Shown: positions 17,307-26,970, counted from the first letter of the stretch. The stretch: DNA of 64,000 nt from Paenibacillus phoenicis (GCF_034718895.1 NZ_JAYERP010000001.1:992001-1056000), one strand, 5' to 3'. The notes: generated by a model from the letters alone, not told the origin. Program-made: numbers and translations.

Positions 17307-17490
17307 TAACGGACACCAGTGGTCTTATTGGTGTAAATAAGAAGGGTTACAGAAGCTAACGGACCTCAGAGACCTTAATTGGGCAAAAGACATCAAGTGA
17401 GATGCTTTTGGCTTGAAATAACATCCCTGGAGTCCGTTACAGCGGGAAATGGTCGGGAAATAGATAAATAACGGCGCTACGGTCCGTTAG
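17306..17490. repeat. Symmetric CTAACGGAC array upstream of dxr
   Basis: CTAACGGAC occurs at 17306 and 17356, exactly 50 bases apart. The complement GTCCGTTA(G) occurs at 17432 and 17482, again 50 bases apart. A hairpin with arms CAAAAG..CATC and GATG.CTTTTG sits in the middle near 17384-17410. The whole can fold into a large hairpin. Function is unknown. Confidence 0.7.
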
Positions 17491-17509
17491 AAGGTAGGTA
17501 GGTGCAACA

Positions 17510-18649
17510 ATGAAGAAAATCGCGTTGATTGGCTCGACCGGTTCCATCGGCACGCAAACGCTGGATGTGATCCGGGCGTATCCCGGGGAGTTTCGGCTGG
17601 AAGGATTGGCGGCGGGCAGCAATCTGGAGTTGTTTGCTAAACAAGTCCATGAGTTTCGGCCCCGTAAAGCCTCAGTTGCCACCAAACAATTGGCTGACCG
17701 GATTCGTCCGGAGCTGCCGGAAGGCGTGGAGCTCTACTATGGCGAGCAAGGGTTGATCGAAGTGGCAGCGGGAACCGATGCCGATACGGTTGTGACGGCC
17801 ATTGTCGGCAGCGCAGGGCTGCCCGCGACACTTGCGGCAATCGAGGAAGGCAAGCACATTGCGTTGGCGAACAAGGAAACGCTGGTGACGGCCGGGCACC
17901 TGGTCACAGAGCTGGCACAGCGCAAAGGAGTCGCGCTGCTTCCGGTCGACAGCGAGCACTCAGCCATTTTCCAATGCCTGAACGGTGAAAACAAGCAAGA
18001 AGTTCGTCAAATTACGTTGACGGCTTCCGGCGGTTCATTCCGGGATCTGACGCGAAATCAGCTTCGGGATGTCACGGTAGAGGACGCCTTAAAGCATCCC
18101 AACTGGTCGATGGGCGCTAAAATTACTATCGACTCGGCCACGATGGTCAACAAAGGATTGGAAGTCATCGAAGCGCACTGGTTGTTTGGGCTTCCCTTTG
18201 AGCAAATCGGGGTCTTACTGCACCCGGAAAGCATCATCCACTCCTTCGTTGAATATCGTGACGGCAGCGTGATCGCCCAGTTAGGGACACCGGACATGCG
18301 CGTGCCGATCCAATATGCGCTGACCTATCCGCATCGCTGGCCATCGGCGGCGAAACGGTTGTCGTTGGCCGAGATCGGGAAGCTGCATTTTCGGGAGATG
18401 GACTTCGAGCGGTTCCCTTGTTTAAGACTTGCCTATGAGTGTGGTAAAATAGGAGGTACGGCAACCAGCGTTTACAATGCCGCGAATGAAGCGGCAGTCG
18501 CCCGCTTTTTGAAAGGGGAGATTCCTTTCTTGCAGATCGAGGCGATTATTGAAACGGCGTTAGCCAAACATGAGGTACAGTCCCATCCGGATCTGGAAAC
18601 GATTCGCGAAGCGGATCGTTGGGCAAGAGCCCTTGCTGAGACGCTTTAA
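17510..18649 (+). CDS. dxr: 1-deoxy-D-xylulose 5-phosphate reductoisomerase
   Basis: Dxr is the second enzyme of the MEP isoprenoid pathway and makes MEP with NADPH. The 379-residue protein has the NADPH-binding [14 protein letters not shown], the [10 protein letters not shown] motif, the metal and substrate residues in [11 protein letters not shown], and SGGSFRDL. The ATG at 17510 follows a purine-rich AAGGTAGGTAGG site. With uppS and cdsA upstream it supplies isoprenoid for the C55 carrier. Confidence 0.95.
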   Translation: MKKIALIGSTGSIGTQTLDVIRAYPGEFRLEGLAAGSNLELFAKQVHEFRPRKASVATKQLADRIRPELPEGVELYYGEQGLIEVAAGTDADTVVTAIVGSAGLPATLAAIEEGKHIALANKETLVTAGHLVTELAQRKGVALLPVDSEHSAIFQCLNGENKQEVRQITLTASGGSFRDLTRNQLRDVTVEDALKHPNWSMGAKITIDSATMVNKGLEVIEAHWLFGLPFEQIGVLLHPESIIHSFVEYRDGSVIAQLGTPDMRVPIQYALTYPHRWPSAAKRLSLAEIGKLHFREMDFERFPCLRLAYECGKIGGTATSVYNAANEAAVARFLKGEIPFLQIEAIIETALAKHEVQSHPDLETIREADRWARALAETL

Positions 18650-18789
18650 TCGCGGTGAGGCTTTCGCACCATTAGAAGAACCTCGTGATCAAAAGCTGTA
18701 GGCGGCGGTATTCTCTTGTGCCTGATCGGAGAATATATTAATCTAAAGTAACGTTGGACGATCCGTGGCCAGAAGGGGGATGCTTACGC

Positions 18790-20064
18790 TTGGAATTGCT
18801 GAAAATCATATTTTTGACGGTGCTCATGTTTTTCGTCATCGTTACGGTGCATGAATGGGGACATTACTTCTTTGCGAAGCGTGCTGGCATTTTGGTACGG
18901 GAGTTCGCCATCGGGTTTGGCCCCAAGCTGCTGTCTTTTAAACGGGGTGAGACCCAGTTTACCTTGCGTTTGCTTCCTTTCGGCGGTTATGCGCGTATGG
19001 CGGGGGAGGATCCGGAGCTGATCCAGATTTCAGACGGACAAACCATCGCCTTGCGTCTGGAGAACGATCAGGTTCGGAAGATTTATCTGGACCGATTGGA
19101 CAGTCGTAAAAACGTAATCCGCGGCGAAGTGCAGCACATCGACCTTGAGGACGATCTTGCGGTACGATTGGATGTGGACGGCGAAGCGCTCACCTACCGC
19201 GTGCATCCGCAAGCCATGCTGGTGGCGAAAGGCAAAGAGACGCAAATTGCGCCGAGAGACCGGCAGTACGGCAGCAAAACCGTAGGGCAGCGGGCTCTAT
19301 CGATTTTCGCGGGTCCTTTGATGAACTTTATTTTGGCGTTTGTGCTGTTCGCTCTGCATACCCAAATGGCGGGGATTCCGTTGGATCAACCCAGCCACCT
19401 GCAAATCGGCGAGGTGATGAAAGGCATGCCGGCTGAGGAAGTAGGGCTCAAAACGGGCGATATCATCGAAAAGATCAACGGAACTCCGGTAGGAACCGAT
19501 GCGAATAAAATGATCGACATGATCCAGGCTTCGAAAAACAAGCCGATGACGTGGACGATCAAACGCGGGGACGAAACTTTGAATGTCACCATTACCCCGA
19601 AAGGGGCGGAGAATGAGGACGGCAAAATCGGAAGCACGATCGTCACCGTTTTCCCGACGCGCAGCGCGTCCATTGGAGAGACGTTCCAAGTCGCCGGGGA
19701 GGACATGGTCAACACGACGAAGGCGATCTTTCTCGGGTTCAAACAGTTGATCAATCGCTTTAACATGGATGATCTGGGCGGACCGGTGCGCACATTTGAA
19801 GTGACCGGCCAAATCGCGAAGCAAGGGATTGTTCAGTTAACCTATTGGGCGGCGATTTTAAGCCTCTATTTGGGGATCTTTAACCTGCTGCCGATCCCGG
19901 CGCTCGACGGAAGTCGTCTGATCTTCCTAGGGGTCGAAGCCTTGCGCGGCAAACCGATTGATCCCAACCGCGAAGGTATGGTACATTTCATCGGATTTGC
20001 GATGTTATTCCTGCTGATGATTGCGGTCACGTATAACGACATTTTGCGCTTGATTCACGGCTGA
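18790..20064 (+). CDS. rseP: Site-2 protease RseP/RasP
   Basis: An intramembrane zinc metalloprotease that cleaves membrane-anchored anti-sigma factors and leftover signal peptides. The zinc site HEWGH is at residues 21-25 inside the first membrane helix. A PDZ domain lies near 200-280 (GMPAEEVGLKTGD), and the second metal-binding motif LLPIPALDG is near the C-terminal helices. I choose TTG at 18790 because AGAAGGGGG lies about ten bases upstream; an in-frame TTG at 18754 has no such site. The 424-residue length fits the Bacillus family. Confidence 0.93.
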   Translation: MELLKIIFLTVLMFFVIVTVHEWGHYFFAKRAGILVREFAIGFGPKLLSFKRGETQFTLRLLPFGGYARMAGEDPELIQISDGQTIALRLENDQVRKIYLDRLDSRKNVIRGEVQHIDLEDDLAVRLDVDGEALTYRVHPQAMLVAKGKETQIAPRDRQYGSKTVGQRALSIFAGPLMNFILAFVLFALHTQMAGIPLDQPSHLQIGEVMKGMPAEEVGLKTGDIIEKINGTPVGTDANKMIDMIQASKNKPMTWTIKRGDETLNVTITPKGAENEDGKIGSTIVTVFPTRSASIGETFQVAGEDMVNTTKAIFLGFKQLINRFNMDDLGGPVRTFEVTGQIAKQGIVQLTYWAAILSLYLGIFNLLPIPALDGSRLIFLGVEALRGKPIDPNREGMVHFIGFAMLFLLMIAVTYNDILRLIHG

Positions 20065-20139
20065 TTTAAGACGGATACGCAGCTGACGGCGCAGGTGAAT
20101 ATTAAACTTGTGGTTTTTAACGGGAGGACAAAGGTTCTT

Positions 20140-21591
20140 ATGGCAAACGAGGAGAAACAATTCGTCACGGAGATTACCCCGCAGGGAGTGGATTTTTCCC
20201 GTTGGTATATCGACGTTATCAAAAAAGCGGATCTGATGGATTACTCACCGGTCCGCGGCTGTATCGTATTTAAGCCGGACGGCTATGAAATCTGGGAGCA
20301 TATCCAAGCCGAGCTGGACCGCCGCTTTAAGGAAACGGGACATCGCAACGCTTATTTTCCGCTGTTTATTCCCGAGAGCTTTTTCCAGAAGGAAAAAGAG
20401 CACGTTGAAGGCTTTAACCCAGAACTGCCTTGGGTGACCGAGGCTGCCGGTGAGAAGCTGGAGGAGCGTCTGGCGATCCGTCCGACCTCTGAAACGATGA
20501 TTGGGCATATGTACGAAAAATGGATCCAATCCTACCGTGATTTGCCGGTGCTGATCAACCAATGGGCGAACGTGGTCCGTTGGGAGAAACGGACGCTGCC
20601 ATTCCTCCGCACGAGCGAATTCCTGTGGCAGGAAGGCCATACTGCGCACGAGAACGAGCAGGAAGCCCGCGAAGAAACGATGCGCATGCTGGAAATTTAC
20701 CGCGATTTCGTGGAAAATTATTTGGCGATTCCGGTTATCGTTGGGCAAAAAACGCCGTCCGAGAAGTTCGCCGGGGCGGTCGATACCTATTCGATCGAAG
20801 CGATGATGAAGGACGGCCGCGCTGTACAAGCAGGGACTTCGCACTATCTGGGCACTAATTTTGCGAAGGCGTTTGATATTCAATATCTCAACCGCGAGAA
20901 CGTACGCGAATATGTTCATACGACGTCTTGGGGCGTCAGCACCCGGTTAATCGGCTCGCTTATCATGGTGCACGGCGATGACCGCGGGTTGGCGTTACCG
21001 CCGAAGGTCGCGCCGAAGCAGGTTATGATTATTCCAATCGGCCCGCCAAAAACTTGGGAAGCCGTCGTAGGCAGAGCGGACGAGCTGTTCGCCGAGCTGA
21101 AGAAAGCGGGCATTCGCGTTGGCATTGATGACCGCGCCGACTTCCGCCCAGGCTGGAAGTTTAACGAATACGAAATGCGCGGTGTACCGGTTCGTCTGGA
21201 AATTGGGCCTCGCGATATGGAGAACGGCGTTTGCGTCCTTGTCTCCCGCATCAGCGGCGAGAAGAAGGTAGTTCAACAGGACCGATTGGTCGAAGAGGTT
21301 CAGGCAATGCTGGAGCAGGTTCATCAGGAAATGTACGAGCGGGCCAAAGCGTTCCGCGAAGAGCATTTCTACAGTGTCGATACGCTGGATGAAATGAAAG
21401 CGAGCATCGAAGAGAAACGCGGCTTCACCCTGGCTGGATGGTGCGGTTCGGAGGCTTGCGAACGCACGGTGAAGGAAGAAACGGGGGCAACCAGCCGCAA
21501 TATCCCATTTAATCCTCAAACGACGAAGGATACCTGCCTCGTTTGCGGGGATCCAGCGAAACATACCGTTGTTTTTGCCAGAGCCTATTAA
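20140..21591 (+). CDS. proS: Prolyl-tRNA synthetase, archaeal/eukaryotic type
   Basis: ProRS charges tRNA-Pro. This 483-residue form is the short archaeal/eukaryotic-type enzyme. It lacks the large insertion editing domain of the 560-570-residue bacterial type and has a C-terminal extension ending in VFARAY. Class II motif 2 appears as FLRTSEFLWQEGHTAH, motif 1 lies around QWANVVRWE, and the C-terminal Cys cluster includes GWCGSEACE and DTCLVCGD. Start ATG 20140 has GGGAGG upstream. In B. subtilis the bacterial-type proS holds this place before polC, so type and position differ here. Confidence 0.92.
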   Translation: MANEEKQFVTEITPQGVDFSRWYIDVIKKADLMDYSPVRGCIVFKPDGYEIWEHIQAELDRRFKETGHRNAYFPLFIPESFFQKEKEHVEGFNPELPWVTEAAGEKLEERLAIRPTSETMIGHMYEKWIQSYRDLPVLINQWANVVRWEKRTLPFLRTSEFLWQEGHTAHENEQEAREETMRMLEIYRDFVENYLAIPVIVGQKTPSEKFAGAVDTYSIEAMMKDGRAVQAGTSHYLGTNFAKAFDIQYLNRENVREYVHTTSWGVSTRLIGSLIMVHGDDRGLALPPKVAPKQVMIIPIGPPKTWEAVVGRADELFAELKKAGIRVGIDDRADFRPGWKFNEYEMRGVPVRLEIGPRDMENGVCVLVSRISGEKKVVQQDRLVEEVQAMLEQVHQEMYERAKAFREEHFYSVDTLDEMKASIEEKRGFTLAGWCGSEACERTVKEETGATSRNIPFNPQTTKDTCLVCGDPAKHTVVFARAY

Positions 21592-21777
21592 GAATAACTT
21601 TCGCGTTACCGTCCCGCTAGAGTTTGGGGAAGCTGGGGACGCGGGCGAATGGCACAACCACAAGAGGGCTTTCGGCAGTAAGGCGCCTGCAGGCTTTTCA
21701 CGCCGCCGGCATCACCGCCGGGAGCCTTTTTTTTGAATCATGGGAAGAAGTCAGCAAGCAAGGTGAGGGGAGAGGAC
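21592..21777 (+). promoter_or_regulatory. Structured proS-polC intergenic region with terminator
   Basis: CGTCCC (near 21609) can pair with GGGACG (near 21635), and a GC-rich hairpin CCGGC-ATCACC-GCCGG inside AGGCT..AGCCT is followed by T7-8 at 21727-21734. This looks like a terminator with an upstream competing stem, possibly an attenuator. I do not see T-box marks such as the conserved GGTGG. The polC ribosome binding site follows. Confidence 0.5.
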
Positions 21778-24700
21778 ATGACCGAGACGCAAGACAAGAG
21801 AAACCGGCTGGAGCTGTTAATGAAGCAGGCGGATGTGCCCGCTTCGCTGATCGATCCGTATTTTCTTGACGGGCATATCGAAAAAGTAGAGGTCAGCCGC
21901 AGCAATCGGGAATGGAGAATCACCATTCAGAAGGACACGCTGGTGCCAGCTCAAGCCTACCGCACCTTTTGCCTGCGGGTCAGAGAACGGATGGAGCATA
22001 TCGCCACCATTTCCTTTGAGTTTCATTACGGCGGCGGGTTGACCGCCAAAGACATCGTTGAAGAGTATTGGCCGCTCTTTCTCGAATGGGTGAAACGCCA
22101 GATTCCGTCGGTCAACGGCTGGATGGCAAGAGCCGGGCTGGATATCGACGGCGATATGGTCACTGTGACGTTTGGCGACGCCATGGCGCTGGAATTGGCG
22201 CGCAAGAAACAGATCGACAAAGCCATCACCGTTTATTACGAGACGTATTTTGCCCTGCCGTTAAGAATCAAGCTACAAACTGGGGAGTCGAACGTCGAAG
22301 CGTTTGAAGAGTTCCAGCAGCGGATCGTAGAGGAAGAACGCGAAGTCATTCAACAGATGATGGAGAGCATGACTGTGGAAGCTCCTCCGGAAGAAGAGGA
22401 TGGCGAAGTGATCAAGCTGCAGCTTGGGAACGACATCAAGGAGCCGCCGGTACCGATTCAGCAAATCCAGGACGAAGAGAAGAAGATTACGATTCAAGGG
22501 ACGATTTTTGGACTGGACCGCAAGGAGCTGCGAAACGGCAACACGTTGTTTACGTTTTTCCTGACCGATTTCTCCGATTCCCTGCAGCTGAAATTGTTCG
22601 CCAAAAATAAAGAAGATCTGAAGATCATGGGGCAACTCGCCAACGGGAAGTGGATTAAGGCGCGAGGCAAAGTGGAGATGGACCGCTTTATGCCGGTACC
22701 CGAGCTGGTGATGATTCCATCGGATCTATGTGAGGTGCCTGCACCTCCGGGACGGATGGATAACGCGTCGGAGAAGCGGGTTGAGTTCCATCTGCACACA
22801 ACCATGAGTACGATGGACGCCGTCACGCCGATTGGCGATTATGTGAAGATGGCGGCAAAGTGGGGACATAAAGCGATCGCCGTTACGGACCACGGCGGCG
22901 TGCAAAGCTTCCCGGACGCAGCGAAGGCTGCGAAGAAGCATGGCATCAAGATGATTTACGGCGTAGAAGCCAATGTCGTGAACGATGATGTTGCTGTCGT
23001 GCTGAACCCGAGAGGGGACGAGTTGAAGACGGCGACCTACGTTGTTTTTGACATCGAGACCACCGGCTTGTCGGTAACGCAGAACAAAATTATTGAAATT
23101 GCGGCCGTGAAGATGCGGGAAGGCAAAGAGATCGACCGGTATGCGACCTTTGTGAATCCGCATGAACGGATCCCGTACCATATTCAACAGTTGACCAATA
23201 TCAACGATGACATGGTGAAGGATGCGCCTGATGTGGAGCCGGTGCTGAAACGGTTCGTGGAGTTCGCCGAGGATGCGATTTTGGTGGCCCATAACGCCCG
23301 GTTTGACTATGACTTTGTTAATGCTAAGCTCAAGGAGCTGGGTCTGCCAATCATGGAAAACCCGGTGCTTGATACACTGGAGCTGGCCCGGATGCTGTTC
23401 CCGACGATGAAAAATCACAGACTGAACACTCTGGCTGCCAAGTACAAGGTTTCGCTGGAGAACCACCACCGGGCGATCGATGATACCGTGGCGCTGGGTG
23501 AGATCTTAAACGGTCTGCTGGATGATGCGGTCAAGATTGAAGGATACAAGACGCTTGACCGTTTGAACGATAAGGTCGGGAAAGACTTGTCCAATGCCCG
23601 TCCGTTCCATTGCGGCATTTATGCACTGAATCCGGTCGGCAAGAAAAACCTGTTTAAGCTCATCTCGTTGTCGCATACGGAATATTTCAAGCGGGTGCCT
23701 TGTATTCCCAAATCCAAGCTGGTGGAGCTGCGGGAAGGTCTGCTGATTCTCTCCGGCTGCGAGAAGGGCGAATTCTTCGAGACCGTATTGAACAAATCGG
23801 TGGAGGAAGCCGAAGCGGTTGCAGAATTTTACGATGTGCTCGAAATTCAGCCGCTGACGATGTATATGCATCTCGTAGAAAAAGGGCTCGTCGGCAGCAC
23901 GGAAGAACTGCAAACTGCGATTCGCAAAATCGTAGAGATCGGGATGAAGCTGGACAAGCCGGTTGTTGCCACCGGGAATGTGCACTACTTAGATCCGAAA
24001 GACAAGCTGTTCCGTGACATTACGATCCACGGGATCACCGGGTTCAGCCCGTTGAAGGAAGTCCGCAAGCCGGATGCGCATTTCCGGACAACGGAGGAGA
24101 TGCTGGAGGAATTCGCGTTCCTGGGCCAGGAGAAAGCTTGGGAAGTGGTGGTTACCAATACTTCGGCGTTGGCGGATAGATTCGAGGAAATTGAATTGTT
24201 CCCGGACAAGCTGTTTACTCCGATCATTGAAGGAGCCGACGAGGAAATCCGTCAGAAGTGCTACGATACCGCCAAATCGATTTACGGCGAAGAATTGCCT
24301 GAAGTAATTGTTAAGCGGTTGGAGAAAGAGCTGGAGCCGATTATCAAATACGGGTTCTCGGCCAACTATCTGATTTCCGAGCGGCTGGTGAAGAAGTCGA
24401 ACCAAGACGGGTATCTCGTGGGTTCCCGGGGTTCGGTCGGTTCGTCGGTGGTCGCGCTGTTCCTCGGGATTTCCGAGGTGAATCCGCTGCCGGCTCATTA
24501 TATCTGTCAAAATCCCGAATGCAAATATAGCGAATGGTTCCTGGACGGCAGCGTGCCCAGCGGCTTCGACCTTCCCGACAAAAGCTGCCCGAAATGCGGC
24601 GGCAAGCTGAAGGGCGAAGGCCAGGACATTCCGTTCGAGACATTCCTGGGCTTTAAAGGCGACAAGGTCCCCGATATTGACCTTAACTTCTCCGGTGAAT

Positions 24701-26094
24701 ATCAACCGGTCGCCCATAACTACACCAAGGTCCTGTTCGGCGAAAAGAACGTATTCCGTGCAGGAACCATCGGTACGGTTGCGGAGAAAACCGCGTTTGG
24801 CTTTGCCAAGAAATACGAAGAAGAGCATAACAAGCATTGGCGCGGGGCGGAGCTGAACCGTCTGGCGGCGGGATGTACCGGCGTCAAGCGCAGTACCGGG
24901 CAGCATCCCGGCGGGATCGTCGTCGTACCGGATTACATTGATGTGGAAGATATCACTCCCGTACAGTACCCGGCCGATGATACCGAATCCGAATGGAAAA
25001 CAACCCATTTCGATTACCACGCCTTCGACGCGAACCTGCTCAAGCTGGATATTCTGGGGCACGATGATCCGACGATGATGCGGATGCTGCAGGATTTGAC
25101 CGGGGTCGATCCAACGACGATCCCCATGAATGACCCGAAAGTGATGAGCATGTTCAACTCAACGGATGCCCTCGGGGTTACACCGGAACAGATCCGTACC
25201 CCGGTTGCCACTTATGGGATCCCGGAGATGGGGACGAAGTTTGTTCGCCAGATGCTGGTGGAATCGCAGCCGTCTTCCTTTGCTGACTTACTGCAAATCT
25301 CCGGGCTGTCACACGGAACCGGCGTATGGCTGGGGAATGCTCAGGAATTGATCAAAAACGGAACCTGTAACATCAAAACCGTAATCGGGTGTCGTGACGA
25401 TATCATGTTGTACCTGATTTATAAAGCGGGGATGGATGCCGGCTTGGCCTTTAAAATTACGGAGAGCGTCCGTAAAGGGAAAGGGTTGACGCCGGAATGG
25501 ATCGAGGAAATGAAAAAGTGTAAAGTACCGCAATGGTACATCGATTCCTGCTTGAAGATCCAGTACATGTTCCCGAAGGCGCACGCCGCTGCCTACGTTA
25601 TCTCCGCGGTGCGGACCGCATATTTCAAGCTGTATTATCCGATCGAATATTATGCGACGTATTTCTCGGTCCGCGGTGAGGACTTTGATATCGAGCTGTG
25701 CTGCCAAGGGTATGAGGCGATCTACCGCAAAATTGAAGAGATCGAGCAGAAGGGCTTCCAGGCGCTGCCGAAGGAGAAGAACATGCTGCCGATCTTGGAA
25801 ATGGCGCTGGAAATGACGGCCCGCGGCTTCCATTTCAAGCCGATCGACCTGTATCGCTCCGACGCTACGAAGTTTATCGTCGACGGCGATTCGCTGATTC
25901 CGCCGTTCTCGGCCCTTGCCGGGATTGGGGAGAACGCGGCCAAGAATATCGCTGCAGCGAAAGAGCAAGGCGAATTTCTGTCGATCGAGGACTTCCAGCA
26001 GAAATCCAAAGCGAGCAAAACGATCATGGAGCTCCTAGGTTCCATGGGCTGCTTCCGCGGCCTGCCGGAAAGCAATCAATTGTCCTTATTTTAA
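21778..26094 (+). CDS. polC: DNA polymerase III alpha subunit PolC (Gram-positive type)
   Basis: PolC is the replicative polymerase of low-GC Gram-positives. The 1438-residue protein has N-terminal regions, an OB fold, a PHP domain starting near residue 335 (VEFHLHT..MDAVTP, VTDHGGV), a DnaQ-type 3'-5' exonuclease inserted within it (DIETTG near residue 424, AHNARFDYDF), a zinc module at about 910-940 (CQNPEC, CPKCGG), and the polymerase core with PDIDLNFSGEYQ and STGQHPGG. It ends in the typical SLF motif that binds the sliding clamp. Start ATG 21778 has GGGGAGAGG upstream. Confidence 0.97.
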   Translation: MTETQDKRNRLELLMKQADVPASLIDPYFLDGHIEKVEVSRSNREWRITIQKDTLVPAQAYRTFCLRVRERMEHIATISFEFHYGGGLTAKDIVEEYWPLFLEWVKRQIPSVNGWMARAGLDIDGDMVTVTFGDAMALELARKKQIDKAITVYYETYFALPLRIKLQTGESNVEAFEEFQQRIVEEEREVIQQMMESMTVEAPPEEEDGEVIKLQLGNDIKEPPVPIQQIQDEEKKITIQGTIFGLDRKELRNGNTLFTFFLTDFSDSLQLKLFAKNKEDLKIMGQLANGKWIKARGKVEMDRFMPVPELVMIPSDLCEVPAPPGRMDNASEKRVEFHLHTTMSTMDAVTPIGDYVKMAAKWGHKAIAVTDHGGVQSFPDAAKAAKKHGIKMIYGVEANVVNDDVAVVLNPRGDELKTATYVVFDIETTGLSVTQNKIIEIAAVKMREGKEIDRYATFVNPHERIPYHIQQLTNINDDMVKDAPDVEPVLKRFVEFAEDAILVAHNARFDYDFVNAKLKELGLPIMENPVLDTLELARMLFPTMKNHRLNTLAAKYKVSLENHHRAIDDTVALGEILNGLLDDAVKIEGYKTLDRLNDKVGKDLSNARPFHCGIYALNPVGKKNLFKLISLSHTEYFKRVPCIPKSKLVELREGLLILSGCEKGEFFETVLNKSVEEAEAVAEFYDVLEIQPLTMYMHLVEKGLVGSTEELQTAIRKIVEIGMKLDKPVVATGNVHYLDPKDKLFRDITIHGITGFSPLKEVRKPDAHFRTTEEMLEEFAFLGQEKAWEVVVTNTSALADRFEEIELFPDKLFTPIIEGADEEIRQKCYDTAKSIYGEELPEVIVKRLEKELEPIIKYGFSANYLISERLVKKSNQDGYLVGSRGSVGSSVVALFLGISEVNPLPAHYICQNPECKYSEWFLDGSVPSGFDLPDKSCPKCGGKLKGEGQDIPFETFLGFKGDKVPDIDLNFSGEYQPVAHNYTKVLFGEKNVFRAGTIGTVAEKTAFGFAKKYEEEHNKHWRGAELNRLAAGCTGVKRSTGQHPGGIVVVPDYIDVEDITPVQYPADDTESEWKTTHFDYHAFDANLLKLDILGHDDPTMMRMLQDLTGVDPTTIPMNDPKVMSMFNSTDALGVTPEQIRTPVATYGIPEMGTKFVRQMLVESQPSSFADLLQISGLSHGTGVWLGNAQELIKNGTCNIKTVIGCRDDIMLYLIYKAGMDAGLAFKITESVRKGKGLTPEWIEEMKKCKVPQWYIDSCLKIQYMFPKAHAAAYVISAVRTAYFKLYYPIEYYATYFSVRGEDFDIELCCQGYEAIYRKIEEIEQKGFQALPKEKNMLPILEMALEMTARGFHFKPIDLYRSDATKFIVDGDSLIPPFSALAGIGENAAKNIAAAKEQGEFLSIEDFQQKSKASKTIMELLGSMGCFRGLPESNQLSLF

Positions 26095-26102
26095 TCTAGC
26101 TT

Positions 26103-26131
26103 CGTGATCCGAAGATGGCTTTTTAAACTAC
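26103..26131 (-). repeat. Solo end fragment of the foldback element
   Basis: Twenty-nine bases at 26103-26131 are identical to 26286-26314, which is the right end of copy C with a few flanking bases. So a lone element end lies next to the complete element, as copy B does beside copy A. Confidence 0.8.
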
Positions 26132-26144
26132 TGGTTTATTGAAG

Positions 26145-26311
26145 GTTTAAAAAGACAGGTTTGGAACACCAAGAAGGTTGGACGAAGTCAGGACTGAGTA
26201 GCGGAGCGTACAAAGAGGTACGTGAGCAACGGAAGGCCGGGCTGAGTTCAAGATTCGACGTCGAATAAACTTCTCGTATTCGCCTCGTGATCCGAAGATG
26301 GCTTTTTAAAC
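26145..26311 (-). repeat. 167-bp foldback repeat element, copy C
   Basis: Ends are GTTTAAAAAG (26145-26154) and CTTTTTAAAC (26302-26311), a perfect 10-base inverted repeat. Read on the - strand, the inside follows copy A closely in blocks such as CCTTCCGTTGCTCACGTAC and CCAACCTTCTTGGTG. Both copies measure exactly 167 bases. It lies 50 bases after polC and just before the rimP promoter. Confidence 0.8.
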
Positions 26312-26337
26312 TACCTTTAGGAGTAAAGGTGTTTTAC

Positions 26338-26366
26338 TTGTCACTTGGTATGTACTATGTTATAAT
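26338..26366 (+). promoter_or_regulatory. Extended -10 sigma-A promoter for the rimP-nusA-infB operon
   Basis: -35 TTGTCA (26338-26343), 17-base spacer, -10 TATAAT (26361-26366) with TGT just upstream. It is one of the best promoters in the window and precedes a strong leader hairpin. Confidence 0.88.
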
Positions 26367-26398
26367 TTTTTTGGCAATCATGAAGATAGAACCGTTGT

Positions 26399-26426
26399 TT
26401 AAAGAGTGGGGAAACCCACTCTTTAA
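26399..26426 (+). promoter_or_regulatory. rimP leader hairpin
   Basis: A perfect 12-base stem, TTAAAGAGTGGG with CCCACTCTTTAA, closed by a GAAA tetraloop. It lies about 30 bases after the promoter and 40 bases before the rimP start. The T run after it is short, so it may be an attenuator or an mRNA-stabilising 5' hairpin. A similar hairpin precedes rimP in related Firmicutes from what I know. Confidence 0.7.
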
Positions 26427-26467
26427 TCTTTGGTATATAGGATTGAATTATTGGAGGTAATGTACGC

Positions 26468-26929
26468 TTGAGCACACCAAAGATCAAAGCGACCGTCGAG
26501 CAAATGGTCACGCCTTATTTGGAGGAGAACGGCTTTGAACTGGTTGACGTGGAATACGTCAAGGAGGGCAGCAACTGGTTCCTCCGCGTATTTGTCGACA
26601 AAGAAGGTGGCATCGACATCGATGACTGCGGCCGGATCAGCGAATACCTTAGCGAGAAGCTCGACGAGAATGATCCGATTCCGTCGGCTTATTTTCTGGA
26701 AGTGTCTTCGCCGGGAGCGGAACGCCCCTTGAAGAAAGCCGAGGATGTCTCCAAGGCGGTCGGCAAAGACGTTTTTGTGACTACATACGAACCGGTAGAC
26801 GGCCTGAAAGAATTTGAAGGCCGGCTTCTTTCCTTCGATGGGGACGAATTAGTTGTCGAAGTCGGGAAGAAGCGTCACGCCATTCCATATAACAAAGTTG
26901 CCAGCGCAAGATTGGCCATTATTTTCTAG
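26468..26929 (+). CDS. rimP: Ribosome maturation factor RimP
   Basis: RimP helps mature the 30S subunit. The 153-residue protein has the two-domain fold with [13 protein letters not shown] and [17 protein letters not shown] (seen as [15 protein letters not shown]), the [12 protein letters not shown] motif, and an Sm-like C-terminal part. Start is TTG at 26468 with TGGAGG upstream. It opens the conserved rimP-nusA-ylxR-ylxQ-infB-rbfA operon. Confidence 0.95.
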   Translation: MSTPKIKATVEQMVTPYLEENGFELVDVEYVKEGSNWFLRVFVDKEGGIDIDDCGRISEYLSEKLDENDPIPSAYFLEVSSPGAERPLKKAEDVSKAVGKDVFVTTYEPVDGLKEFEGRLLSFDGDELVVEVGKKRHAIPYNKVASARLAIIF

Positions 26930-26970
26930 TGTGACCTGCGGGGAATTATGAAAGGGGGAAATCGAGGCAA

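Larger units (their letters stand above)
17041..17509. other. Gene-free repeat region between cdsA and dxr
   Basis: This gap has no credible gene. It holds a complete 167-base inverted-repeat element, a truncated second copy of its left end, and a symmetric set of four CTAACGGAC/GTCCGTTAG motifs around a hairpin. The dxr ribosome binding site lies at the right edge. No clear promoter is seen, although dxr may need one if the repeats block read-through. Confidence 0.8.
26095..26467. other. Gene-free region between polC and rimP
   Basis: No gene is seen. The left two thirds hold a full foldback repeat element and a solo copy of one of its ends. The right third has the rimP promoter and leader. 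Confidence 0.8.

Noticed and set aside
21592..21777. T-box riboswitch before polC or after proS
   Set aside because: No clear T-box sequence (GGTGG core) or specifier stem could be made out; only a terminator and a possible upstream stem.
23989..25062. 357-codon minus-strand frame inside polC
   Set aside because: Shadow of the polymerase region; the + strand product is intact.
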